Positions 8,932 to 14,974 of a stretch of 38,701 nucleotides of DNA are shown here, piece by piece. The DNA is from Bacteroidota bacterium. Its GTDB lineage: Bacteria > Bacteroidota > Bacteroidia > Bacteroidales > VadinHA17. A program made the translations under genes and the position numbers. Position 1 is the first letter of the stretch; the number at the start of each line of letters is the position of its first letter. Below the pieces are notes generated by a model. The model made no database searches and had not been told where the DNA came from. It worked only from the letters and a program-made list of their open reading frames with translations. The stretch spans positions 1-38,701 of the forward strand of contig JAAYDB010000158.1 in the NCBI GenBank assembly GCA_012729475.1, written 5' to 3'.

Positions 8932-8981
8932 GCCTCCTTAGCTCAGTCGGTAGAGCATTCCGCCATGCGGAAAGGTCGTGG
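8932..8981 (+). pseudogene. Truncated tRNA-like unit (5' part of a tRNA-Thr-type gene)
   Basis: It begins with the same GCCTCCT acceptor strand and D arm as the intact tRNA-Thr at 9036. It then carries a different anticodon arm, TTCCGC-CAT-GCGGAA, which forms a 6-bp stem with a 3-nt loop instead of 5 bp with 7 nt. After AGGTCGTGG, in the 5' strand of the T stem, the tRNA sequence stops; the T loop, T-stem 3' strand and acceptor 3' strand are absent. It cannot be a working tRNA. Its promoter is intact. The same stem and the same break point recur in the array at 38197. Confidence 0.75.
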
Positions 8982-9016
8982 TTATATCATCCGGGATTTT
9001 TTTCAGCCTTTTATCA

Positions 9017-9024
9017 TATATTTG
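9017..9024 (+). promoter_or_regulatory. -7 element of the tRNA-Thr promoter
   Basis: TATATTTG followed by CACTCA lies 11 bp before the mature 5' end of tRNA-Thr and fits the Bacteroidetes consensus. No TTTG is seen at -33; the region is a T run. Confidence 0.6.
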
Positions 9025-9035
9025 CACTCAGAAAT

Positions 9036-9111
9036 GCCTCCTTAGCTCAGTCGGTAGAGCAGCTCATTCGTAATGAGCAGGTCGTGGGTTCGAGTCCCAT
9101 TGGAGGCTCCA
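9036..9111 (+). tRNA. tRNA-Thr (anticodon CGT)
   Basis: A complete cloverleaf. The acceptor is GCCTCCT/TGGAGGC, with an unpaired T-T only at the innermost pair, followed by discriminator T and an encoded CCA. The D arm is AGCTC...GAGC. The anticodon stem GCTCA/TGAGC has loop TTCGTAA, giving anticodon CGT, which reads ACG (Thr). The T arm is GTGGG-TTCGAGT-CCCAT. It is the last and only intact member of a small tandem series. Confidence 0.92.
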
Positions 9112-9116
9112 GAAGA

Positions 9117-9172
9117 AGGTTCAATGAGTTGAGAAGGTTGAAAAAGTTGAAAAGGGTTGAACAAGTTGAAGA
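9117..9172 (+). repeat. Short GTTGAA-type direct repeats
   Basis: A run of imperfect copies of AAGTTGAA / AGGTTGAA directly follows tRNA-Thr. GTTCAA at its start and TTGAAC near its end could pair over six bases. There is no coding potential, and I see no known function. Confidence 0.6.
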
Positions 9173-9197
9173 ATAGGATGTGAGTCTTTAATAAATA

Positions 9198-9229
9198 TTT
9201 GACTTGTATTTATATCTTTCCGACATTTG
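9198..9229 (+). promoter_or_regulatory. Possible promoter of the small membrane protein gene
   Basis: TTTG (9198-9201), 20 bp, then GACATTTG (9222-9229). Spacing and seven of eight bases of the -7 box fit the Bacteroidetes consensus. The start would lie about 30 nt before the ATG at 9264. Confidence 0.4.
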
Positions 9230-9263
9230 ATAATTAGTCTTTAACCTTTTTATTCAACTGATC

Positions 9264-9452
9264 ATGAAAGAAAAAGTTAATCAGAATGCCTCATCAGGTG
9301 CTGTTTATGGCCTTGGCTTCATTGGAGCAGCAATATGGTTCATCTCAACTGCAAGCAGTTTCTGGATGGGGGTCCTGGGTTTTCTGAAAGCCATCGTATG
9401 GCCTGTGTTTCTTGTTTATCAGGCATTTAAAGATTTAGCTCCACCTGCATGA
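9264..9452 (+). CDS. Small conserved membrane protein, function unknown
   Basis: A 62 aa protein with a short polar N-terminus (MKEKVNQNASSGAVYGLGFI) and two hydrophobic segments, about residues 13-33 and 37-56, split by a glycine near 38. The pattern GAVYGLGFIGA...FWMGVLGFLKAIVWP is one I recall from short proteins widely annotated as hypothetical in Bacteroidota and other phyla, so it is probably a real, conserved inner-membrane protein. The ATG at 9264 is the only reasonable start. It stands alone between tRNA-Thr and tRNA-Gly. No enzymatic residues are apparent. Confidence 0.75.
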   Translation: MKEKVNQNASSGAVYGLGFIGAAIWFISTASSFWMGVLGFLKAIVWPVFLVYQAFKDLAPPA

Positions 9453-9683
9453 AAAAATCTGTGTTAAACATCTGACCCTAAAAATTATAGTAGTGATTCT
9501 GATTACAGGTCTTCAATAGCTTATCAATTTTCTCTACTATTTTAATCTTAATACTATTCTTGTTCAGAATATCACAAGGGACTTTTTTGGAATTGAATGG
9601 TATTGATATACTATTGCTTAAGCACTATTGATATATAACTGTGTGCCAGAATTTACTCTGGTATTATAATTTAATATCAACTA

Positions 9684-9714
9684 TTTGGGAAGAACATACA
9701 ATTTAGTATTTTTG
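9684..9714 (+). promoter_or_regulatory. Promoter of tRNA-Gly
   Basis: TTTG (9684-9687), a 19 bp spacer and TATTTTTG (9707-9714) match the full Bacteroidetes promoter consensus. Transcription would start near 9720, 15 nt before the mature tRNA. Confidence 0.75.
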
Positions 9715-9734
9715 CACCCCATGACCTGTTTTTT

Positions 9735-9806
9735 GCGGGAGTAGCTCAGTGGTAGAGCATCAGCTTCCCAAGCTGAGGGTCGCGGGTTCGACCCCCGTTT
9801 CCCGCT
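9735..9806 (+). tRNA. tRNA-Gly (anticodon CCC)
   Basis: A complete cloverleaf. The acceptor is GCGGGAG/TTCCCGC with discriminator T, and the D arm TAGCTCAGTGGTAGAGC. The anticodon stem TCAGC/GCTGA has loop TTCCCAA, so the anticodon is CCC. The T arm is GCGGG-TTCGACC-CCCGT. CCA is not encoded (TCA follows). Its 3' half, from the anticodon loop on, is repeated at 11122-11167, so it looks like an integration target. Confidence 0.93.
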
Positions 9807-9814
9807 CAGTGAAT

Positions 9815-9864
9815 ATCAGGGGTTTAGTCTTACAAGAAAAGAGGTAAAGCCCCTGATTTCTTTT
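9815..9864 (+). terminator. Intrinsic terminator after tRNA-Gly
   Basis: ATCAGGGGTTTA pairs with TAAAGCCCCTGAT (one bulged base) across a short loop and is followed by TTTCTTTT. The 12-bp stem and T-rich tail fit a rho-independent terminator for the tRNA transcript. Confidence 0.8.
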
Positions 9865-9955
9865 AGGCAATTTCTTGCACCATAACTACCATACGGGGAA
9901 TCTTTTCAGCGCCCCAGTATTCTCTATCTCTTATAAAGACTCTTTAAAAGAACCT

Positions 9956-10306
9956 CTATAATTTATTTTTATTAAAACGATCTTTCGTTAACAGCAGTAA
10001 GCATATGATACCGCCTAAGCTCAATATTACACCAGAAATGATTAGAAAAGCATTTAATGGTACAATGAAATATGTAATTGCCACTAAAGCCATGCAAATA
10101 ATAAGAGTTATTAATAATGTTGTGTATGCTCTTTTCCTGTTTATTGGTAAATTACGTTTTTTTATGAAGGCGTGGTAAATATAAATTCCTAAAGCAGACA
10201 CAAAAACTATTAAAGCAAATACCCTTATTGAATCAAAGAAGATTGCTGAAATAGCAATTAAAGAAGCTAAAGCCAGATTCCATCCGGCAATACTTTTATG
10301 GTTCAT
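9956..10306 (-). CDS. Four-helix membrane protein, candidate immunity protein
   Basis: A 116 aa protein I do not recognise by family. It has four hydrophobic segments (about residues 7-24, 27-46, 61-80 and 85-106) with positive loops (KKRN, NRKRA, KDRFNKNK). It lies in the tRNA-Gly insert, on the same strand as and 279 bp downstream of the bacteriocin-like gene. Small multi-helix membrane proteins next to bacteriocin genes are often their immunity proteins; that role here is inference from context only. The ATG at 10306 is the natural start. Composition is AT-rich like the rest of the insert. Confidence 0.6.
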   Translation of the reverse strand: MNHKSIAGWNLALASLIAISAIFFDSIRVFALIVFVSALGIYIYHAFIKKRNLPINRKRAYTTLLITLIICMALVAITYFIVPLNAFLIISGVILSLGGIICLLLLTKDRFNKNKL

Positions 10307-10585
10307 TATGTTTTATTTTAAATATTTCAGAAGAACTTATTTTAAAAATGAATTAAGAGAATACAAAAATAATTAAACATGCAGTAAAATTTTAATGTGA
10401 AATTCTCTTAAAATAAATTAACAATCATTAGTTTTTCGAACTAATGTTATTACTATGCATACAATAAATCAATAGAGAAAACCCTGTGAGTTTTCCATAT
10501 TTAAAATATAGTTATTTTCTAAAAAATGCTTATGTAATAAAAAATATATGACCACTTAAATCCTATAGGTTCAATAAAAGAAAAA
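10307..10585. other. AT-rich intergenic region of the island
   Basis: No gene seen. It is very AT-rich. It holds the perfect hairpin at 10426-10446 and a weaker one, GAAAAC/GTTTTC at 10477-10495. Confidence 0.5.
10426..10446 (-). terminator. Possible terminator downstream of the bacteriocin-like gene
   Basis: CATTAGTT (10426-10433) and AACTAATG (10439-10446) form a perfect 8-bp stem with a 5-nt loop. On the minus strand it is followed by an AT-rich stretch ending in TTTATTTT rather than a clean T run, so termination may be partial. Confidence 0.4.
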
Positions 10586-10777
10586 TCAATTATCACAAAC
10601 GGCTGAGACAGCTAAACCTCCAAGGAAACTAATAGCTCCACCTATTACAGGATTTACCATACCAAAACCAACTGACCATATAGTTACAGCTAAACCCAAA
10701 GAAGATACGCAACCCCAGTTTGTTTTACCTCCTTCAGTCATTGCCATTTCTTGAAAAGATAATACCATTGTTTCCAT
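10586..10777 (-). CDS. Double-glycine-leader bacteriocin-like peptide
   Basis: A 63 aa precursor. Residues 1-17 end in Gly16-Gly17 and fit the double-glycine leader consensus: Leu at -12, Ser at -11, Glu at -8, a hydrophobic residue at -7, Gly-Gly at -2/-1 (VLSFQEMAMTEGG). Cleavage would release a 46-residue peptide that starts KTNWGC and ends VCDN. It has one cysteine near each end (Cys23, Cys61), able to form a disulfide. Its middle is hydrophobic and glycine-rich, with pairs GFG, IGG and LGG. This is the build of small class II-type bacteriocins. I start at the ATG at 10777; the frame is open 20 codons further, but those residues do not fit a leader. No PCAT transporter is in the window, so export would rely on one elsewhere. 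Toxic activity is inference. Confidence 0.65.
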   Translation of the reverse strand: METMVLSFQEMAMTEGGKTNWGCVSSLGLAVTIWSVGFGMVNPVIGGAISFLGGLAVSAVCDN

Positions 10778-10820
10778 TTTAATTGATTTTAAGGTTAATA
10801 TTAAAATTGTATTTATAAAA

Positions 10821-10976
10821 CTATACACCAAACCCAAATACTTTACAAATTACTCCTAACCCTTGAGCAGTGGTTAAATCTGAACATGATCCTCTATACA
10901 ATACCAAATCAACTCAACAGAATTTTTTCTATTTACCCGCACAGAACGCCAGTTTCTTTAAAATATGTGGTTCCAT
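10821..10976 (-). pseudogene. Possible decayed second bacteriocin-like gene
   Basis: One minus-strand frame runs MEPHILKKLAFCAGK, stop, KKFC, stop, then about 30 open codons ending CSDLTTAQGLGVICKVFGFG-V. The last part resembles the start of the mature neighbouring peptide (GLxV...VxGFG, cysteine nearby). It lies just upstream of that gene and in a different frame from it. Two stops and the lack of a GG leader make it nonfunctional if real. The match is short and may be chance. Confidence 0.25.
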
Positions 10977-11121
10977 ATGAACATAAAATCATTTTCATTC
11001 AAGCATATTCAATCTCTTTGAAACCTGTATTCAGAAATACCCTTCAGGTTTAATTTGTGCTAACAAAATATAAACAGAAAGTCCAATAATACCGGACTAT
11101 AATTTTTTTTTCAAAAAAATA

Positions 11122-11167
11122 TCTTCCCAGGATGAGGGTCGCGGGTTCGAACCCCGTTTCCCGATCA
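11122..11167 (+). pseudogene. tRNA-Gly 3' fragment (attR-like)
   Basis: CTTCCCA followed by GATGAGGGTCGCGGGTTCGA and CCCCGTTTCCCG copies the anticodon loop, T arm and acceptor 3' strand of the tRNA-Gly at 9735. There are five substitutions and no 5' half. It marks the right edge of the insert, 112 bp before the carboxylesterase gene. Confidence 0.8.
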
Positions 11168-11279
11168 ATTTTTTGTCATTTTTTATATATCTTAGCAGAG
11201 GATCTTTCTGAAATTTCCAATATCTTTTATACCTGTTCCGTTTCTTCGTTCATTTCTATATAAATAAATAATAAAAACA

Positions 11280-12707
11280 ATGAAAAAGGTTACACTTGTC
11301 TCAGTTTTATCCCTTATCCTGGCATTTACAGGATGTAATAAAGAACAAAATCCTGTTCTGACTATTGAAGGCGGACAGATAAAAGGTGTGGAAACAGCAA
11401 CACCTGGTGTTATGATATACAAAGGCATCCCGTATTCGGCACCACCTGTTGGCGATTTACGGTGGCGCGAGCCACAGCCCGTTATTCCATGGGAAGGAGT
11501 AAAAATATGTGACACATTCGGGGCAGCTGGACCGCAGAAACTTACTGACCCGGGATCCTTTTACTATAAAGAGTTTTATTCTCAAAGCCCCCATGTAAAA
11601 AATGAGGACTGTCTCTATCTTAATGTATGGACTCCTGAAGCAGGTAATACTGAAGCTAATCTTCCTGTAGCTATGTGGATACATGGTGGAGCATACAGAA
11701 ACGGATTTGGTCATGAAAATGAGTTTGATGGTACTGCCTGGGCGGAACATGGAGTTATTCTTGTTACAATAAATTACAGGCTCGGAATTCTGGGATTCCT
11801 TGCACATCCGGAATTGACAGCTGAAAGTCCAAATGCTTCATCAGGCAATTATGGTATTCTTGATCAGGTAGCTGCACTTAAATGGATCAAGGCAAATATT
11901 GCTCAGTTTGGAGGTAACCCTGACCAGATTACCATTTTCGGACAGAGTGCCGGAGCGGGTAGTGTACAAACTCTGGTGGCATCCCCTCTGACCAAAGGTC
12001 TGATTCAGGGAGCCATTATCCAGAGTGGCGGAGGCATTGGTAGCAGGCCGGGGACTACTCTTCAGGATGCCGAAATGACAGGAGAAAGCATTATGAGATT
12101 TTATAACTGTAACTCAATTGACGAGATGCGTGCTGTAGATGCTGAAGAGTTCGGTGATTTTGAGAATCGTACTGAAGCTTTTATGAAAGTAGAAAACAGA
12201 ATGGCTTATCTCTCTCCGAATATTGACGGATACCTGTTGAAAGAAAGTTTCAGTGAAGCAGCTATTAATGGTAATCTGGCTGATATACCCTACATAATAG
12301 GAGGTACTATTGTAGATATGAGGGGGATGAGCAAACCTATAGAAGATTTTTGTCTGATACGCGAAGAACAGGGCGGCAAGGCGTATGCATATCAATTCGC
12401 ACGTCCTCTTCCGGGTGATGATGCAGGAGCTTTTCATTCATCTGAATTATGGTTTGTTTTCCATACACTGGATCGATGCTGGCGTCCTTTGACTACAGGC
12501 GATGAATATTTAAGTCAGTATATGGTCGATTGCTGGACTAACTTTTCCAAATTCGGGAATCCAAACGGACAAGGTGAAGAAAAGTGGAAACCTTATACAA
12601 CAAATAATCCTGATTTCATGTTATTCACTACAGACGAAATCAGTAATACATCATTTATGGGAAAACCTTTAAGTCCTGACAACGAAGAAATCGCGCTGAA
12701 TTACTGA
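11280..12707 (+). CDS. Type-B carboxylesterase, probable lipoprotein
   Basis: A 475 aa alpha/beta-hydrolase of the carboxylesterase/cholinesterase family. The N-terminus MKKVTLVSVLSLILAFTGC looks like a lipoprotein signal with Cys19, although Phe at -3 is atypical. Family marks are KGIPYSAPPVGDLRW, EDCLYLNVW and the oxyanion-hole HGGAY. The nucleophile is Ser223 in GQSAGAGS, and the acid is probably Asp346 in GGTIVDM. The histidine is His386 in AGAFHSSEL. The segment between the acid and the histidine is shorter than I expect for the family, perhaps by some tens of residues. It should hydrolyse carboxylic esters at the cell envelope; the substrate is unknown. Its promoter region contains the tRNA-Gly fragment, so the insertion edge sits right upstream. 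Confidence 0.88.
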   Translation: MKKVTLVSVLSLILAFTGCNKEQNPVLTIEGGQIKGVETATPGVMIYKGIPYSAPPVGDLRWREPQPVIPWEGVKICDTFGAAGPQKLTDPGSFYYKEFYSQSPHVKNEDCLYLNVWTPEAGNTEANLPVAMWIHGGAYRNGFGHENEFDGTAWAEHGVILVTINYRLGILGFLAHPELTAESPNASSGNYGILDQVAALKWIKANIAQFGGNPDQITIFGQSAGAGSVQTLVASPLTKGLIQGAIIQSGGGIGSRPGTTLQDAEMTGESIMRFYNCNSIDEMRAVDAEEFGDFENRTEAFMKVENRMAYLSPNIDGYLLKESFSEAAINGNLADIPYIIGGTIVDMRGMSKPIEDFCLIREEQGGKAYAYQFARPLPGDDAGAFHSSELWFVFHTLDRCWRPLTTGDEYLSQYMVDCWTNFSKFGNPNGQGEEKWKPYTTNNPDFMLFTTDEISNTSFMGKPLSPDNEEIALNY

Positions 12708-12784
12708 AATACAAAGCCCATTCTTTTGTTTTTCTAAGTACAGAAACACTTAGAATAAGTTCAGGATAATTTTTTATGAGAAAT

Positions 12785-12820
12785 AAAACCCCGTAATTAT
12801 AATAACGGGGTTTTATTTTC
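12785..12820 (+). terminator. Intrinsic terminator after the carboxylesterase
   Basis: AAAACCCCGT (12785-12794) pairs perfectly with ACGGGGTTTT (12805-12814), with a 10-nt loop, and is followed by ATTTTCTTTT. Confidence 0.85.
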
Positions 12821-12899
12821 TTTTATCATACATTAAGACAACTCTTGTCTTTTCATTGATTACTTTTAATTTTGTTCATCTTCTGAATAACATATAAAT

Positions 12900-14141
12900 A
12901 TGAAAGCAATTATCATAACAATAGGTGATGAACTTTTGATCGGCCAGACAGTTAATACGAATTCAGCCTGGTTAGGAAGTGAAATTAGCCTTCTCGGATT
13001 CGATGTCCCTCGTATGATTTCTATCCATGACAACAGGGAAGATATTCTGAACATTCTGGAAGAAACCACTGGCAAATATGATATTGCACTGATCACAGGC
13101 GGACTTGGACCAACGAGTGATGACATAACAAAACCTGCCTTATGTGAGTTTTTCGGCACCAGGCTTATCCCTGACAATGAAGTACTCATGATGATAGAGA
13201 CAATGTTGAAAAAGAGAGGACTCCCTTTGAATGAGAATAATGTGAGGCAGGCCGAGGTACCTGAATCATGCAGAGTCCTTTACAACGCAATGGGTACAGC
13301 TCCAGGTATGTGGTTTGAAAAAGGAGGCACGGTTTTTATTGCAATGCCCGGAGTGCCATATGAGATGAAATACATAATGACTGAACATGTTCTTCCGGAA
13401 TTACGATCCCGCTATCATTCACAGGTTATTATCCATAAAAACGTTATGACATACGGCCTATCAGAATCCATGCTGGCCGAAACCCTGGAAAAATTTGAAT
13501 CATCGCTACCCTCTGAAATCAGACTTGCATATCTTCCTTCGTTTGGAATCATTAAACTGAGACTTACCGCTAAAGGTACCAACAAAACTCATCTTACCGG
13601 AATAATTAATGAACAGCTAAAAAAACTATATATGATATTACCTGAATATATATATGGAGAAGATGAGGAACCATTGGAGAAAGTGACAGGGAATTTACTC
13701 AGAGGGAAAAACCAGACTATTGCTACAGTCGAAAGTTGTACCGGAGGAAATCTTGCTCATATGTTTACAAGCATACCAGGTAGTTCATGCTATTTCAAAG
13801 GATCTTTAGTTGCTTATGACAATAGAATAAAAACTGATGTCCTTAATATACCTCCTCATATTCTTAAACGTTATGGTGCCGTAAGTAAACAGGTAGCCGG
13901 TTTAATGGCTTCTGAAGCCCGTAAGCTTTTTAAAAGCGATTACACTGTGGCTACAACAGGTATAGCCGGACCTGAAGGTGGAACTAAGACCAAACCTGTA
14001 GGAACAATATGGATAGCTGTTGATTCAGAAAAAGGTCTGGTTACTGAAAAAAAATATTACGGAAATGACAGGACAGTAAATATCAACAGGTTTTCTCTTG
14101 CAGCACTTAATCTTTTGAGAAAACAGATATTAAGAAGTTAA
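12900..14141 (+). CDS. cinA: CinA-family protein (nicotinamide-nucleotide amidohydrolase / competence-damage protein)
   Basis: A 413 aa two-domain protein of normal CinA length. The N-terminal MoaB/MogA-like domain (1-170) has GDELLIGQTVNTN and TGGLGPTSDD, linked in this family to ADP-ribose/CoA pyrophosphatase activity. The C-terminal CinA domain (about 260-410) has ESCTGGN, SLVAYDNRIK and TGIAGPEGGT, the PncC fold that deamidates NMN in pyridine nucleotide salvage. It is the gene before rpmB, a neighbourhood common in Bacteroidales. The ATG at 12900 starts exactly at the conserved domain. Confidence 0.93.
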   Translation: MKAIIITIGDELLIGQTVNTNSAWLGSEISLLGFDVPRMISIHDNREDILNILEETTGKYDIALITGGLGPTSDDITKPALCEFFGTRLIPDNEVLMMIETMLKKRGLPLNENNVRQAEVPESCRVLYNAMGTAPGMWFEKGGTVFIAMPGVPYEMKYIMTEHVLPELRSRYHSQVIIHKNVMTYGLSESMLAETLEKFESSLPSEIRLAYLPSFGIIKLRLTAKGTNKTHLTGIINEQLKKLYMILPEYIYGEDEEPLEKVTGNLLRGKNQTIATVESCTGGNLAHMFTSIPGSSCYFKGSLVAYDNRIKTDVLNIPPHILKRYGAVSKQVAGLMASEARKLFKSDYTVATTGIAGPEGGTKTKPVGTIWIAVDSEKGLVTEKKYYGNDRTVNINRFSLAALNLLRKQILRS

Positions 14142-14174
14142 TAAGTTTTTATACCCTAAAAAATTCATGAAATA

Positions 14175-14206
14175 TTTGGTTAATCAGATTAAAATCATTT
14201 ATTTTG
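14175..14206 (+). promoter_or_regulatory. Promoter of the rpmB-rpmG operon
   Basis: TTTG (14175-14178), a 20 bp spacer and TTATTTTG (14199-14206), one base off TAnnTTTG. Transcription would start near 14212, about 40 nt before rpmB. Confidence 0.6.
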
Positions 14207-14252
14207 CGCTTCATTTTAAAAGGCATAACAGCAGTTAAAAACATATAGTAAA

Positions 14253-14495
14253 ATGTCAAAAGTTTGTCAGGTTACAGGTAAGAGAGCAATGGTTGGAAAT
14301 AATGTTTCTCACTCAAAAAGAAGAACAAAAAGAAAATTCTATCCCAATCTCTTTGATAAAAAATATTATCTCCCGGAAGAAGAAAGATGGATCACTCTTA
14401 AAATTTCAGCTGCAGGAATTCGTCTGATAAACAAGAAAGGTCTATCAAAAGCTCTCAAAGAAGCAAAGGAAAAAGGTTACGTTGTTAGTTACTAA
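14253..14495 (+). CDS. rpmB: 50S ribosomal protein bL28
   Basis: An 80 aa protein of usual bL28 length. It opens with the family signature [21 protein letters not shown], followed by the basic [12 protein letters not shown] segment. It binds 23S rRNA near the E site. It is the first gene of a cluster with rpmG and a DUF4295 gene, 12 bp upstream of rpmG. Confidence 0.97.
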   Translation: MSKVCQVTGKRAMVGNNVSHSKRRTKRKFYPNLFDKKYYLPEEERWITLKISAAGIRLINKKGLSKALKEAKEKGYVVSY

Positions 14496-14507
14496 AAGAA
14501 TCAGGAA

Positions 14508-14696
14508 ATGGCAAAGAAAGCAAAGGGGAACAGACAGCAGATAATCCTGGAATGTACCGAACATAAGGAAAGCGGGCTTCCCGGAATGTCAAGATATATT
14601 ACCACAAAAAACAGGAAAAACACTCCTGACAGGATAGAGAGAATGAAATATAATCCTGTTCTGAAAAAGCACACCCTTCACAGAGAGATTAAATAA
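14508..14696 (+). CDS. rpmG: 50S ribosomal protein bL33
   Basis: A 62 aa basic protein. It opens [19 protein letters not shown] and has [15 protein letters not shown] and [15 protein letters not shown], the bL33 pattern. Only one cysteine remains, so this is the zinc-free form. It lies between rpmB and the DUF4295 gene, with 18 bp to the latter. Confidence 0.96.
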   Translation: MAKKAKGNRQQIILECTEHKESGLPGMSRYITTKNRKNTPDRIERMKYNPVLKKHTLHREIK

Positions 14697-14714
14697 AAAA
14701 ACAACAGTAAGATC

Positions 14715-14870
14715 ATGGCAAAGAAAGTAGTTGCAGCTCATAAAACAGGAAAAGGCAGGCTCTTCACAAAGTGTATAAAAATGACAAAATCACCGAAAAC
14801 CGGTGCATACCAGTTCAAAGAAGAGATTATTCACAATGATCATATAAAAGAATTCTTCAAAGACAGCTAG
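14715..14870 (+). CDS. DUF4295 family protein (Bacteroidota-specific ribosome-associated protein)
   Basis: A 51 aa basic protein beginning MAKKVVAAHKTGKGRLFTKC and ending HIKEFFKDS. It is the small DUF4295 protein that follows rpmG in Bacteroidota. I recall that a phylum-specific ribosomal protein (bL38) described from a Flavobacterium ribosome structure corresponds to this family; that link is from memory. Position and size support a ribosomal role. A strong terminator follows 27 bp after the stop. Confidence 0.85.
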   Translation: MAKKVVAAHKTGKGRLFTKCIKMTKSPKTGAYQFKEEIIHNDHIKEFFKDS

Positions 14871-14897
14871 AATTGATATTTATATAATAAAGGAAAG

Positions 14898-14940
14898 ATA
14901 TAAAAGCTTTCTTCATAATGAAGAAAGCTTTTATATTTTT
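14898..14940 (+). terminator. Strong terminator of the rpmB-rpmG-DUF4295 operon
   Basis: A perfect 17-bp stem (14898-14914 with 14920-14936, core AAAAGCTTTCTTC/GAAGAAAGCTTTT), a 5-nt loop, and a T run. The AT-rich base gives it some potential in both directions. ftsY starts 35 bp later and so probably has its own promoter or depends on read-through. Confidence 0.88.
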
Positions 14941-14974
14941 ATATTCTAATTAATTTTCACTTAAACCGACATGA

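Larger units (their letters stand above)
8862..9061 (+). repeat. Tandem duplication (about 102 bp) carrying a tRNA promoter and 5' tRNA
   Basis: Positions 8879-8956 and 8981-9061 are two nearly identical copies 102 bp apart. Each starts GTTATATCATCCGG, continues through a T run and CATATATTTGCACTCA, and ends in the first 25 or so bases of a tRNA (GCCTCCT, then a D arm). A third, eroded unit is suggested by ACTTATTCGTTAGAGCAGG (about 8861-8879), which resembles the anticodon arm of the intact tRNA-Thr at 9061-9080. The series therefore reads: remnant, truncated unit, intact tRNA. Confidence 0.8.
9735..11167. mobile_element. Putative small island inserted at tRNA-Gly
   Basis: The left boundary is the intact tRNA-Gly; its 3' part from the anticodon loop (about 9764-9806) would be attL. 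The right boundary is a second copy of the tRNA 3' part at 11122-11167 in the same orientation (attR), with five mismatches over about 46 bases. This is the arrangement left by tyrosine integrases that cross over in the anticodon loop. The insert is about 1.3 kb, visibly more AT-rich than its flanks, and encodes two small minus-strand proteins. No integrase is present, so it is either a decayed remnant or a passenger mobilised in trans. Confidence 0.5.

Noticed and set aside
10929-10976. A 15-codon peptide gene (MEPHILKKLAFCAGK)
   Set aside because: Too short to support alone; reported only as part of the possible decayed bacteriocin-like frame.
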